Shown here piece by piece: positions 7,205-14,619 of a stretch of DNA of 64,000 nt (the stretch's first letter is position 1; each line of letters opens with the position of its first letter). The stretch is from Lachnospiraceae bacterium (GTDB lineage: Bacteria; Bacillota; Clostridia; Lachnospirales; Lachnospiraceae), in NCBI GenBank assembly GCA_910574195.1, contig CAJTBF010000002.1, forward strand, positions 124,001-188,000, read 5' to 3'. Position numbers and translations under genes: made by a program. The notes below the pieces were generated by a model. That model saw nothing but the letters and a program-made list of their open reading frames with translations. It was not told where the DNA came from and did not search any database.

Positions 7205-7579
7205 TTAATCTGACATATTATAAACAACAATCTTATAATCTCCAATAAAATTACTACATTTGGTAGCTAAAGTAAATGTATCTGAACGCTCCAAAGTGAA
7301 AAAAGTTTCTAACGCTTTTGCGCTGTCTAATGTATATACTTCATTTCCAACTGAATCATATAAGACCATATCTAAATTCCCGCTTATAATATCAGACCTG
7401 AATGAAAACTTTATTCTATCGCCTGCTTCCCCCGAAAACGAAATATCAGAAGTTGTAGTTATTTGCTCTGAATAACTTTTGCTCATATTGCCTAATACTT
7501 TGGGGCTGGTTATTAGATGGATACTTATTGCGCTGACTACTACAATGATTATAACGATTATAAAACTTGTCTTTTTCAT
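7205..7579 (-). CDS. Small membrane-anchored extracytoplasmic protein, function unknown
   Basis: About 124 residues. After MKKTSF comes one long hydrophobic stretch (IIVIIIVVVSAISIHLI) that is a signal anchor, then a soluble domain of roughly 90 residues rich in beta-forming sequence (SFSGEAGDRIKFSFRSD, DMVLYDSVGNEVYTLDS). No lipobox cysteine is present. I do not recognise the family. The start at 7579 has AAGGGA upstream. Its upstream region shares ACTGGAAAATC with the next gene upstream. Confidence 0.6.
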   Translation of the reverse strand: MKKTSFIIVIIIVVVSAISIHLITSPKVLGNMSKSYSEQITTTSDISFSGEAGDRIKFSFRSDIISGNLDMVLYDSVGNEVYTLDSAKALETFFTLERSDTFTLATKCSNFIGDYKIVVYNMSD

Positions 7580-7633
7580 CCCAATGTTCCCTTTCAAATT
7601 TCGATTTTCCAGTATGCTAAACTGGAATTGCTT

Positions 7634-7912
7634 TTATTGTAAATCATCTTTAGAAATTGCTATTGAAGGATAATGAGAAAGTTCCGTCAAATCAACATTT
7701 AGTGGCACACTATAAATCATGTAATAATTATTAGGATTGACGGCAATCAATTCATTCATTTTTTGTTCTGCTAAGTCCTTATCATTTGTAGCATACACAA
7801 CTGATACAACACCTACTTTATCATTTTCCGTCCCCTGTATATTTCCGCATAATATTAATTTTAATGGGGCGTTCCCATTCAAGCCTTGCTTAATATAGTC
7901 TTTATATTCCAT
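7634..7912 (-). CDS. Small soluble protein, function unknown
   Basis: A 92-residue protein without signal or membrane segments. It reads as one compact alpha/beta domain: LKLILCGNIQG, VGVVSVVYATNDKDLAEQKM, NNYYMIYSVPLNVDLTEL. The start at MEYKDY follows GGAGGG. The pattern resembles small immunity or accessory proteins but I cannot name a family. It is first of the three AT-rich cargo genes. Confidence 0.6.
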   Translation of the reverse strand: MEYKDYIKQGLNGNAPLKLILCGNIQGTENDKVGVVSVVYATNDKDLAEQKMNELIAVNPNNYYMIYSVPLNVDLTELSHYPSIAISKDDLQ

Positions 7913-8062
7913 AGTTTGCCCTCCATCAATTCTGATTTTCCAGTTTAACTTTTTTTCCAATTATACATGAAAACATGGGATTTTTCAATTCTCAAACTGT
8001 CTTACTGTCTTTGCTTAGGTTTGGATGGGACTGCCGCTTATTACGGAAACGCTGTCATTCAC

Positions 8063-8437
8063 CTATGAATAAATTATATCATTTTCAACAACTTCCCTTA
8101 CACGCGCCAAAATGTTATTCATCTTTTGAATCCATAAGAATTGATTTTTTGATTTCAACTGTTCTGTCACGCCTTGCCTGTCGGAATATTTCGTTGCCAG
8201 CCGAAAAAACATATCTACTGCCAGTGCGTCTACACTTGCAAGATATTCATTCAGCCTGTCGCTGGTAAAGAAGACCATATATAAAACCTTATGGTTTTGT
8301 TTCAAATACTTTGCATGTCTCTGTCCCCATACGCCGATATGCTTTTCTTTTTCGGCAGGTAAGGCGAGCACAGGCAAATAATAATCGCCAACCTTTGTAT
8401 ATGTCCCGCCCATCTATTCAAACAATGTCTTTTCCAT
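8063..8437 (-). pseudogene. tnpV: TnpV transposon protein with an early stop
   Basis: The sequence from MGGTYTKVGDYYLPVL through GVWGQRHAKYLKQNHK to the end (RVREVVENDIIYS) matches TnpV, a roughly 120-residue protein of clostridial transposons of unknown role. A well-placed GGAGG and ATG at 8437 begin MEKTLFE, the normal family start, but the eighth codon is TAG. Translation may restart at the in-frame ATG 8413, giving 116 residues, so the gene could still be partly expressed. Confidence 0.75.
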
Positions 8438-8660
8438 AGTATTAATCCTCCATAATTTTATTTTTAGGTTAGTTGTTGACTGCTTTGATATGCACATTAC
8501 CAACCGCTAAGTGCTGCTTTGAATTTTGCATTACCTTTCCCCATTGTGTCAAAAAAATTACATTTTACAAATATGTGATTATATTTTCGTATAGAGTAAG
8601 CTAGCGAGAAAAGCATTCCTACTTTTTACGCTGGCTTTTGCCTTTGCTATCGCCCATAAG

Positions 8661-9464
8661 TTGTATTCCAATAATGTTTTCAAATTATCTCCTTATGTGG
8701 TGACAGCCTTTACGGTTTTTCTTTTGACGAAAGAGGAATATGAAAACTTGAAATCACAATTTGTGATTTCAAGTTTGGAGGATGATAATGGATATGGCGG
8801 ACGTAGGAAATTGCCCTTTGTTTTTACAGAACAAGGAATTGCAATGCTTTCTGCGGTTTTGCGTAGTGATGTTGCTATCCGAGTAAGCATTAGGATTATG
8901 GAAACTTTTGTGGAGATGCGGAAGTATATGGCAAATACATCTCTGTTGTATGAGCGGTTAAATGCAATAGAGGTTCGCCAGATAAATTACCAGACGGAAA
9001 CCGACGAGCGTTTTGAGAGAGTTTTTGAGTACATATCCGAACATGAGGAATCCAGTCAAAAAGTATTTTTTGACGGACAGATTTACGATGCGTTCAGTCT
9101 GATAGTAAATCTAATTCAAAAAGCAGAGAAAGAAATCACTCTGATAGACGGATATGTAGATGTTGGTACATTGAATCTGCTTTCAAAGAAAAAGTCTGAT
9201 GTTGCAGTAACTATTTATACGCAGAAACAGACGAAGCTAACGAAAGTCGATGTTAAGAATTTTAATGCACAGTACCCGACATTGAAGATAAAATATACCA
9301 AAGTATTCCATGACAGGTTTTTGATTCTTGACCGAACAATAGCCTATCATGTAGGAGCGTCTTTGAAAGATGCGGGAAAAAAGTGTTTTGGAATCAATCT
9401 AATTCAAGATGCAGGCATCATCAAGGACATCCTGCAAAGGTTGGAACTGGAAACGGAGAAATAA
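8661..9464 (+). CDS. ORF6N-domain protein with PLD-like C-terminus, 5' end replaced
   Basis: From residue 23 the protein matches the second half of an ORF6N phage/element regulatory domain: TKEEYENLKSQF, KLPFVFTEQGIAMLSAVLRS, RIMETFVEMRKYM. After a coiled coil (residues about 95-130) a C-terminal domain carries FHDRFLILDRTIAYHVGASL, an H-x-R-x4-D pattern like degenerate phospholipase-D-type nucleases. The first half of the ORF6N domain is missing. Upstream, the open frame encodes two hydrophobic segments (FLLFTLAFAFAIAHK and VVTAFTVFLL) from some other membrane gene, so this is a fusion made by deletion. A 33-bp perfect palindrome lies within its coding sequence. It is probably not functional as an ORF6N regulator. 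Confidence 0.7.
   Translation: MYSNNVFKLSPYVVTAFTVFLLTKEEYENLKSQFVISSLEDDNGYGGRRKLPFVFTEQGIAMLSAVLRSDVAIRVSIRIMETFVEMRKYMANTSLLYERLNAIEVRQINYQTETDERFERVFEYISEHEESSQKVFFDGQIYDAFSLIVNLIQKAEKEITLIDGYVDVGTLNLLSKKKSDVAVTIYTQKQTKLTKVDVKNFNAQYPTLKIKYTKVFHDRFLILDRTIAYHVGASLKDAGKKCFGINLIQDAGIIKDILQRLELETEK
8744..8776. repeat. ORF6N palindrome 1 (inside gene, 33 bp perfect)
   Basis: Arms AAACTTGAAATCACAA and its exact complement flank one central T. It encodes NLKSQFVISSL of the ORF6N domain. Confidence 0.95.
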
Positions 9465-9475
9465 GAAGTTCTTTG

Positions 9476-9494
9476 AGGTCACAATTTGTGACCT
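9476..9494. repeat. ORF6N palindrome 2 (extragenic)
   Basis: AGGTCACAA T TTGTGACCT, perfect, 12 bases after the ORF6N-PLD stop codon. Read in frame it gives LRSQFVT then a stop. Confidence 0.95.
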
Positions 9495-9528
9495 AAGAAA
9501 AATGCAAAGAGAAATGAGAAACTCTTTT

Positions 9529-9547
9529 AGGTCGCAATTTGCGACCT
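9529..9547. repeat. ORF6N palindrome 3 (extragenic)
   Basis: AGGTCGCAA T TTGCGACCT, perfect. In frame it gives FRSQFATLEKMQTA then a stop. Palindromes 2 and 3 are both followed by a similar A-rich tail ending AATGCAAA. Confidence 0.95.
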
Positions 9548-9649
9548 TAGAAAAAATGCAAACAGCTTAAACTATTCTGGGATTAGTTGTGAAATGCAGG
9601 TATTAATGGGGAAAGTTTTTACAGCATAACATTTTCCTAAATTCAAGCC

Positions 9650-10000
9650 CCTTGCTAATCGCCTGCTAAGAGGAGCATCTAAAACGCCTTAAAACTAGCA
9701 GCCACAGGTCGGTACGAGATAACATTCTGAATCCGTGACAAGCAAGGAAATAAAGGGATTAGATAACACTAAGAGGGAGCTGCCTACTGGCAAATGGTTC
9801 TACTCCTAAGCGGTAGGTCGGAGGTTCAAATCCTCTTAGCGACGCTGAAAACATTGATTTTTCAAGGTTTTCGGCGTTTCTCATTTTCCGAATAAATTTG
9901 AACTCGTAGCAATATCCGATTAGCAGGAGCGGTTTTTGCTAATCAAAATGCCTTTCCTGTTAATCGGAGCAAAAATCGTGCTAAAAATCCTGCTAATTGA
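9650..10000. other. Attachment-site region with repeated CTGCTAAT motifs
   Basis: Within 350 bases the motif Y-TGCTAAT (allowing single changes) occurs about seven times: near 9652, 9663, 9918 (inverted), 9937, 9957, 9979 and 9990. A tRNA 3' half and an integrase remnant lie in and beside it. Clusters of short repeats around a tRNA fragment are what the arm sites of a tyrosine integrase look like. Confidence 0.5.
9803..9844 (+). tRNA. 3' half of a tRNA-Arg(CCU), likely att scar
   Basis: From the anticodon loop CTCCTAA onward the sequence follows a tRNA: 3' anticodon stem GCGGT, variable loop AGGTC, T-arm GGAGG-TTCAAAT-CCTCT, and acceptor strand TAGCGAC. The 5' half is absent: the bases before the loop (TTCTA) cannot pair with GCGGT, and no GTCGCTA acceptor partner lies upstream. 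A break exactly at the anticodon loop is the usual crossover point of tRNA-targeting integrases. A hairpin CGCTGAAAAC/GTTTTCGGCG follows, resembling the tRNA's terminator. Confidence 0.6.
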
Positions 10001-10112
10001 AAAGGCAAAAGTTACTCGTTCAAAGAACTTTTTTTGGTGTTACATAGTCCCGTACATTTGATGATAGTGACGTCTGTTTATATAATGAAAACAAAAAAGG
10101 ACGGTGATATAT

Positions 10113-10424
10113 ATGAGAGAAAAGAAAAATCATTTGTATGTGGACAATGGGGAACGAAGCATTAAGAATGATTGTGCTTATATCTTTGTGAATAAGGAGC
10201 TGCAACGTGTCAACCGCAATGCTCTGGAACAGTTAAGCGAAAAGGGCGTAATGTTCAAGTTCCCGCCTGCGGTGGCAAGCACCCATACCGCTCTGGTACT
10301 GAAAGAGTCAAAGACCAGTATCCGAAAGATTTTCCTGCCTAAGACGGTTGCAGAAATGCTTCTGAAACTGCTTGCCAATCCGGAGATGGCGGCGTTGTTG
10401 AAATCGCTTGCAAAGAACTTATAA
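10113..10424 (+). pseudogene. Tyrosine integrase fragment
   Basis: After about 18 unrelated residues, the product reads AYIFVNKELQRVNRNALEQL, later TALVLKESKTSIRKIFLPKT then VAEMLLKLL. This is a stretch of the core domain of clostridial tyrosine recombinases (the beta-sheet region before the catalytic HxxR/Y). The N-terminal arm-binding and SAM-like domains and all the C-terminal catalytic motifs are missing; full proteins run about 400 residues. The ATG at 10113 with AAGG upstream may have come from another gene. It lies next to the tRNA scar, as an element's integrase would. Confidence 0.65.
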
Positions 10425-10530
10425 TCATGTAGGGCAATTCTCAGGAAAGGAATTGCTCTTTTAATATGTAGATTTATATAGTAAAAAATATGGGGCATGG
10501 TATAATGAAATTGTCATGAAAAAGCATTTG

Positions 10531-10549
10531 AGGTCGCAAATTGTGACCT
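10531..10549. repeat. ORF6N palindrome 4 (extragenic)
   Basis: AGGTCGCAA A TTGTGACCT, one G-T mismatch. In frame: HLRSQIVTLKQMIHKT then a stop. Confidence 0.9.
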
Positions 10550-10567
10550 TAAAGCAAATGATACATA

Positions 10568-10600
10568 AAACTTGAAATTTCAAATTGTGATTTCAAGTTT
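10568..10600. repeat. ORF6N palindrome 5 (extragenic, 33 bp)
   Basis: AAACTTGAAATTTCAA A TTGTGATTTCAAGTTT, two mismatched pairs. The right arm is identical to that of palindrome 1 two kilobases away. In frame: LKFQIVISSLKDTKISI then a stop. Confidence 0.9.
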
Positions 10601-10621
10601 AAAAGATACGAAAATATCAAT

Positions 10622-10649
10622 TTAAGATGCCAGATTGGAATCTCAAGTT
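10622..10649. repeat. ORF6N palindrome 6 (extragenic, degenerate)
   Basis: An imperfect version (TTAAGATGCCAG / TTGGAATCTCAAG, about 8 of 11 pairs). In frame it still gives NLRCQIGISSF then a stop. Confidence 0.6.
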
Positions 10650-10666
10650 TTTGAAAGGATATAAAT

Positions 10667-11133
10667 ATGGATAAAGCAGAGAGCAAACTGCGTTAGTGAA
10701 AACAGATGAGCAAACACAGGTAAAAACTGTCGGAACAGCTCAATTTGATATTAAAAGAATGATTTATGTTGTTCGTAATCAGCAGGTTATGATAGATAGT
10801 AATTTAGCGATGCTGTATCAAGTGGAAACTAAGGTTTTTAACCAAGCAGTAAAAAGGAATATTGCTCGATTCCCCGATAATTTTAGATTTCAACTTACTA
10901 AAGACGAGTATGCGGTTTTAAGGTCACAAGTTGTGACCTTAAACGAGAATGTAGGCAGAGGTACGCATCGCAAATATTTACCTTATGTTTTTACAGAACA
11001 AGGAATCGCAATGTTGTCGGCTGTCCTAAGAAGTGATACTGCAATTCAAATTAGTATTAACATTATGAATGCTTTTGTGGAAATGCGGCGTTTTTTACAG
11101 AATAGATTATTTCTTTGTTTATGCAAAATGTGA
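10667..11133 (+). pseudogene. ORF6N-domain protein, frameshifted start and truncated end
   Basis: The main frame (from GTG 10696, 145 residues) carries a complete ORF6N domain: FDIKRMIYVVRNQQVMIDSN, LAMLYQVETKVFNQAVKRNI, RFPDNFRFQLTKDEYAVLRS and YVFTEQGIAMLSAVLRSDTA. The better start, ATG 10667 behind AAAGG, reads MDKAESKLR and stops out of frame by one base. The C-terminus ends abruptly after FVEMRRFLQN with a few non-family residues, so any effector domain is lost. A 27-bp palindrome lies at the same codons as in the other ORF6N gene. Confidence 0.75.
10917..10943. repeat. ORF6N palindrome 7 (inside gene, 27 bp perfect)
   Basis: TTTAAGGTCACAA G TTGTGACCTTAAA, encoding VLRSQVVTLN at the position equivalent to palindrome 1. 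Confidence 0.95.
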
Positions 11134-11256
11134 AATGCATAAAAAATCATGTTTGCTAATATGGAAATGAACCATAACGCCGTAATTGCTAATTCCGGAG
11201 AGTCTTTTAATTTTTTTTCAGCAGGGAATAAAGAGTGCTTAGCAAAGGATACGTTT

Positions 11257-11601
11257 TCACTGCTGCCTATACTGGCCAACAGTGATTGTTGCAACATTTT
11301 CCGGTTTCTTATAAATCAGTTGGTATAGGGATTTCCTCTGAATGAATTCAGACTGGGGTTTATTCTGCTCCTCCTGCTCCCGCATCCGAGACTTTTCTTT
11401 TTGTATAAACATTCTAAGGGACACAACACTTCCTGTATATTCTTTTTCACAAAGAATCTTATGGATCTGGGGATATGTAAGTCCATGCCTCCGGAGTTCT
11501 ATGACATCTTTCTCATAGGGGGCCAGTTTGCTAGGGATCGGTGCATTGTAATGGCCGTCTGTAACGCGATCGCTGGGATTCAGGTAATCCAGATTAAGCA
11601 A
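11257..11601 (-). pseudogene. ISL3-family transposase fragment
   Basis: The frame matches an internal part of ISL3-type transposases: PIPSKLAPYEKDVIELRRHG, LTYPQIHKILCEKEYTGSVV, SLRMFIQKEKSR, then FIQRKSLYQLIYKKPENV. The N-terminal zinc-finger region and the DDE catalytic domain are absent, so only the middle helix-turn-helix segment survives. No IS ends are visible around it. Confidence 0.7.
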
Positions 11602-11793
11602 TTTTATAAATTTCCAGCCTGCTCAGGTAAGAGGCGAATTCCTTGCATCTCCCATTACATACGGGATTATTATGTCCAGATTGATGGATGGGACGGAAAC
11701 GAACTGGAAGTCATCGAAATCTATGCGCCGGTGTTAGAGAATGGGGAACGGATGCCAGACATTGCAAAGAAGCTGGAAAGCAAGTATAATTAA
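11590..11793 (+). pseudogene. C-terminal fragment of an unrecognised protein
   Basis: The frame ends RRIPCISHYIRDYYVQIDGW, DGNELEVIEIYAPVLENGER, MPDIAKKLESKYN, which has the composition of a real small cytosolic protein but no plausible start or ribosome site. It abuts the ISL3 remnant on the opposite strand. I do not recognise the family. Confidence 0.35.
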
Positions 11794-11823
11794 CCTATCT
11801 TGAATTAGAAAAGGGTGTCTGTC

Positions 11824-12195
11824 ATGATAGAGTGTTTCGTTGTTGGGGTTGGTGGGTTTATAGGAGCGGTCTGCAGATATTTAATCGGAATGGTTCCGTT
11901 GAAAGAGGGATGTGTATTTCCAATCAAAACACTAATGATAAATATCATGGGATCGTTTCTGATTGGAATTGTAGCTGCATTGGCTATGAAAACAGATTTT
12001 CTGAATCCCAGAACGCTATTATTCCTGAAGGTTGGGATATGCGGAGGCTTTACGACATTTTCCTCCTTCGCATTGGAGACAACAGATTTGATGAAAGACG
12101 GGAAAATGCATCTGGTTGTCATTTATACGGTACTGAGTGTTACGCTCGGGGTATTGGCTGTATTCGCAGGCCAGGGAATCGTCAGAAAGGGATAA
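11824..12195 (+). CDS. crcB: Fluoride channel CrcB/FluC
   Basis: A 123-residue four-helix membrane protein with the diagnostic FluC features: GGFIGAVCRYLIG in helix 1, TLMINIMGSFLIG with the conserved Asn in helix 2, and GICGGFTTFSSFALET with the Phe-box and Na+ site in helix 3. It works as an antiparallel dimer exporting fluoride. I start at ATG 11824, eight bases from AAAAGGG. Firmicutes often carry two crcB genes and a fluoride riboswitch; here there is one gene and I see no riboswitch in the short upstream stretch, which is a gene fragment. Confidence 0.9.
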   Translation: MIECFVVGVGGFIGAVCRYLIGMVPLKEGCVFPIKTLMINIMGSFLIGIVAALAMKTDFLNPRTLLFLKVGICGGFTTFSSFALETTDLMKDGKMHLVVIYTVLSVTLGVLAVFAGQGIVRKG

Positions 12196-12271
12196 GCTGA
12201 TTGATGAGCTGACCAGGGGAAGATCTATGGATAAAATCTTTCGCAGATGAGCAGGATGAGGGGGGAACAAA

Positions 12272-12679
12272 ATGTGGAAATGTCCGAAATGCGGCCGTAC
12301 ATTTAAGAATACAAATCAGGATCATTACTGCGGCGAAGCTCCAAAAACAATTGAAGAATATATAGAACGCCAGCCAGAGCAGATACAGCCTTTTCTGCGG
12401 CAGGTAAATAACACAATAGGTTCTGCAATACCAAATACGGTGGAAAAGATATCATGGAGTATGCCGACTTATTGGAAAAAACATAATCTGATACAGTTTG
12501 CAGCTTTTAGAAAGCACATAGGCTTGTATCCCGGCCCGGAAGCAGTGAATACATTTGCCGACAGGCTTAAAGAATATAAGACAAGCAAAGGAGCCATACA
12601 GCTTCCGTATGATAAACCTTTGCCGCTTGAATTAATTGAAGAGATTGCAAAATGGTGCGAAAAGGAGTATGCTCGATGA
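12272..12679 (+). CDS. DUF1801 protein with N-terminal zinc ribbon
   Basis: 135 residues. The first 20 (WKCPKCGRTFKNTNQDHYC) form a one-finger zinc ribbon, and residues 25-130 match the DUF1801/YdhG iron-chaperone-like fold: PEQIQPFLRQVNNTIGSAIP, WSMPTYWKKHNLIQFAAFRK, HIGLYPGPEAV, KGAIQLPYDKPLPLELI. The family is soluble and poorly characterised. The ATG follows GAGGGGGG. The stop overlaps the start of the DUF5655 gene (ATGA). A 47-bp piece of a second copy occurs at 14620-14666. Confidence 0.85.
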   Translation: MWKCPKCGRTFKNTNQDHYCGEAPKTIEEYIERQPEQIQPFLRQVNNTIGSAIPNTVEKISWSMPTYWKKHNLIQFAAFRKHIGLYPGPEAVNTFADRLKEYKTSKGAIQLPYDKPLPLELIEEIAKWCEKEYAR

Positions 12680-13056
12680 TGGATCAGGATATTGTATATT
12701 TTTTTGATCAGCATATGGATTCACTTCCGCTCTATGAAGCATTTGAAAGTAGCGTAAGGGAAGAGATTACGGATATACGGATAAAAGTCCAGAAGACTCA
12801 GATATCCTTTTATAACAGACATTTGTTCGCATGTATTTCTTTCGCAAGAGTCAGGAAGAAGAAAGACTGCCCGGACAACTATATTGTCATCACATTTGGC
12901 CTGAATCATAAATTGGAATCACCAAGAATTGATGCGGCATCAGAGCCTTATCCGAATCGGTGGACACACCATGTTCTTGTATCCGATATAAATGAGATTG
13001 ATGATGAACTGATGGGATGGATCAAAGAGGCGGCTGCCTTTTCTGATAAAAAGTAA
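12676..13056 (+). CDS. DUF5655 domain protein
   Basis: A 126-residue soluble protein translationally coupled to the DUF1801 gene by an ATGA overlap. It carries the DUF5655 pattern: FFDQHMDSLPLYEAFESSV, DIRIKVQKTQISFYNRHLFA, CISFARVRKKKDCPDNYIVI, RWTHHVLVSDINEIDDELMG, WIKEAAAFS. DUF1801 and DUF5655 domains often occur together or fused, so the pair probably serves one unknown function. The start at 12676 is preferred over 12652 because of the AAAAGG site and coupling. Confidence 0.75.
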   Translation: MMDQDIVYFFDQHMDSLPLYEAFESSVREEITDIRIKVQKTQISFYNRHLFACISFARVRKKKDCPDNYIVITFGLNHKLESPRIDAASEPYPNRWTHHVLVSDINEIDDELMGWIKEAAAFSDKK

Positions 13057-13100
13057 ATTCTGTACGATTCAGAGAAGCAAAAAAGATTAGGAGAGACGGC

Positions 13101-13532
13101 TATGATTTTGATGCAAGGTGGGAAGACGGTCTGGCAAATATGCGTTGCAAGAAGATCATGGATGAATTCGAAAATCAGGAAGAATGGATGAGCCATGAGC
13201 TGAAAAAGCAGGCAGGATTTTATAAGGGCGGCGAAAAGAATTTCAACGGCATGATTACCGAGTTTCAGATGCAGACATATCTCATCATCCGCGATTTTCG
13301 GCAGAAACGAAATAAGAAGGAGGATATAGACTTGAGGATTTGTGGTGGAGCAAATATTATTCACCCTTTAGTACAAGCCGGATTGATTGATGAATATTGC
13401 ATTTCAATTATTCCGACACTTTTGGGTTCTGGTATTCGCCTTTGGGGTGAGATAGAAAAAGAGTTGAAGCTTAAATTAGTACGGATTCAATCCTGCAATG
13501 GAATAATAGAACTTTATTACAGGCGGCGATAG
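13101..13532 (+). pseudogene. Fusion of AlkZ-related and RibD-C/DHFR-like fragments
   Basis: The first part (13101 to about 13317: GYDFDARWEDGLANMR, FENQEEWMSHELKKQAGFYK, NGMITEFQMQTYLIIRDFRQ) resembles AlkZ-related winged-helix proteins. The second part (DLRICGGANIIHPLVQAGLI, DEYCISIIPTLLGSGIRLW, LVRIQSCNGIIELYY) is the C-terminal half of a RibD-C/dihydrofolate-reductase-like protein. The junction follows KRNKKE. Neither half is complete, so a deletion has joined two unrelated genes in frame. Confidence 0.65.
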
Positions 13533-13589
13533 GTTCTGGTCAGATTTTGACGGTTTAAAAAGAGGACTTAATTTCTCAAAGCCCCAGTG

Positions 13590-13649
13590 TATAATCGAAT
13601 TAAGGGAGGTATCCAGATGCAAGATCTGATGCCTTCAGTAAGAGTATAA
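13590..13649 (+). pseudogene. Intact 5' end of a lost gene
   Basis: TATAAT at 13590, AAGGGAGG and ATG 13617 begin a ten-codon frame (MQDLMPSVRV) that stops at 13649. Good expression signals in front of so short a frame suggest the body of the gene was deleted. Confidence 0.35.
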
Positions 13650-13760
13650 GTCAATGCCGCAAATCGAAATCATGTCCGCTTTTTCTCAGCTCAATTATAC
13701 AAAAATAGTATATCATGTGCCTTGGTTATAGACAGGACACGCACCAGAATGTGATTTTGC

Positions 13761-14071
13761 CTACTTTGCCATATGTTTCTGCAATACCTGTATCTGTTCA
13801 TTAAGAGTTTCACGATGCACGGTCAGCATTTCCATTCTCTCATTAAGGGTAAAGTTGTCTTTTATCCGCAGTTCGGCATAACGCTGTATTTTTTTATCGG
13901 CATATCCGTGTCTTTCAGACGCTTGATAAAGTAGGTTCATGTGAGGTCTTTATCCGAATAACAGCGGCTGGAATTGCGTTTCGGCGTAATCAGATTTTCA
14001 TGCTCGTAATAACGTAGGGTATGTATCCCTAAATTTGTCAGCTTTGAAGATTCGTTTATGGAATATTCCAA
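13761..14071 (-). pseudogene. MerR-family regulator, broken
   Basis: Read on the minus strand from a TTG at 14071 behind AGAGGTGA, the sequence gives the MerR winged-helix start LEYSINESSKLTNLGIHTLR then YYEHENLITPKRNSSRCYS. A TGA follows DKDLT where Trp or Arg is normal, and a frameshift comes after DTDMPIKK. The rest, RYAELRIKDNFTLNERMEML and EQIQVLQKHMAK, is the typical coiled-coil dimer helix in another frame. At least two lesions make it a pseudogene. Confidence 0.7.
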
Positions 14072-14331
14072 AAAATCACCTCTTATTTCTTGACACAGAG
14101 TTTACTGAATCAGGATTTGGAGAAAATCAGTCGGATGCTGCACTCGAATGTGGAAACTCAATATGCAGGCAATTCACGGTATAACCAGAAAATGTAATAG
14201 ATGTAAATAATCTCCGATTGCGATGACAGAGTTAAACATTGATATATAGGGAGAATTCTCTGTTTATTATAGTAGATTTTTGATAGCCTGAGCAAAAGAC
14301 TTATCTGGAAAAAGGGAATGAAAATATCTGC

Positions 14332-14360
14332 TTGATAAAAGAACATAAGTTCTGTATAAT
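14332..14360 (+). promoter_or_regulatory. Near-consensus sigma-A promoter
   Basis: TTGATA at 14332-14337, 17 bases, TATAAT at 14355-14360. It drives only the truncated glyoxalase start. The 14072-14331 stretch before it holds nothing I recognise. Confidence 0.7.
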
Positions 14361-14442
14361 AGAATGTAATAAATATACTGGTAAAAATGCAGATAAGTAC
14401 AATTGGATAAAGACAAGAAGACTAAGATTATGGAGGAAAACT

Positions 14443-14523
14443 ATGCGTATAGAACATATTGCGTTTAGTTTGGGAAGCAAAAAACGCAGCCAATATCCGG
14501 GGATGAGGCAATGCCCCCGATAA
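14443..14523 (+). pseudogene. N-terminal scrap of a glyoxalase/VOC-family gene
   Basis: After GGAGG, the frame opens MRIEHIAFSLG, the usual first beta strand and metal ligand (His) of VOC-superfamily proteins, then leaves the family and stops after 26 codons. The promoter and ribosome site are intact, the body is gone. Confidence 0.45.
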
Positions 14524-14619
14524 TGTTGCGTTGTTTCTGCATATAATTTTGACAATATGGATTTTAACATATGACTTTTACGGTGTAAATCGCACAACCT
14601 GCCAGTTTAAGAAATTATT

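Noticed and set aside
9760-9844. Complete tRNA gene
   Set aside because: Only the 3' half fits; the 5' acceptor, D-arm and 5' anticodon stem do not pair. CTAAGAGG upstream can pair with CCTCTTAG but not in tRNA geometry.
8744-10943. CRISPR array
   Set aside because: The repeats are palindromic, unevenly spaced, vary in sequence and two are inside genes; there are no uniform spacers or cas genes.
11046-11297. 83-residue minus-strand frame (LLASIGSSENVSFAKHSLF...)
   Set aside because: It has plausible composition but overlaps the ORF6N end and the ISL3 remnant, with no ribosome site.
11401-11589. First part of a 130-residue plus-strand frame
   Set aside because: It is antisense to the ISL3 transposase fragment; only the last 65 residues or so look like protein.
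11794-11823. Fluoride riboswitch before crcB
   Set aside because: Only about 30 bases of untranslated DNA precede the gene and no matching structure is visible.
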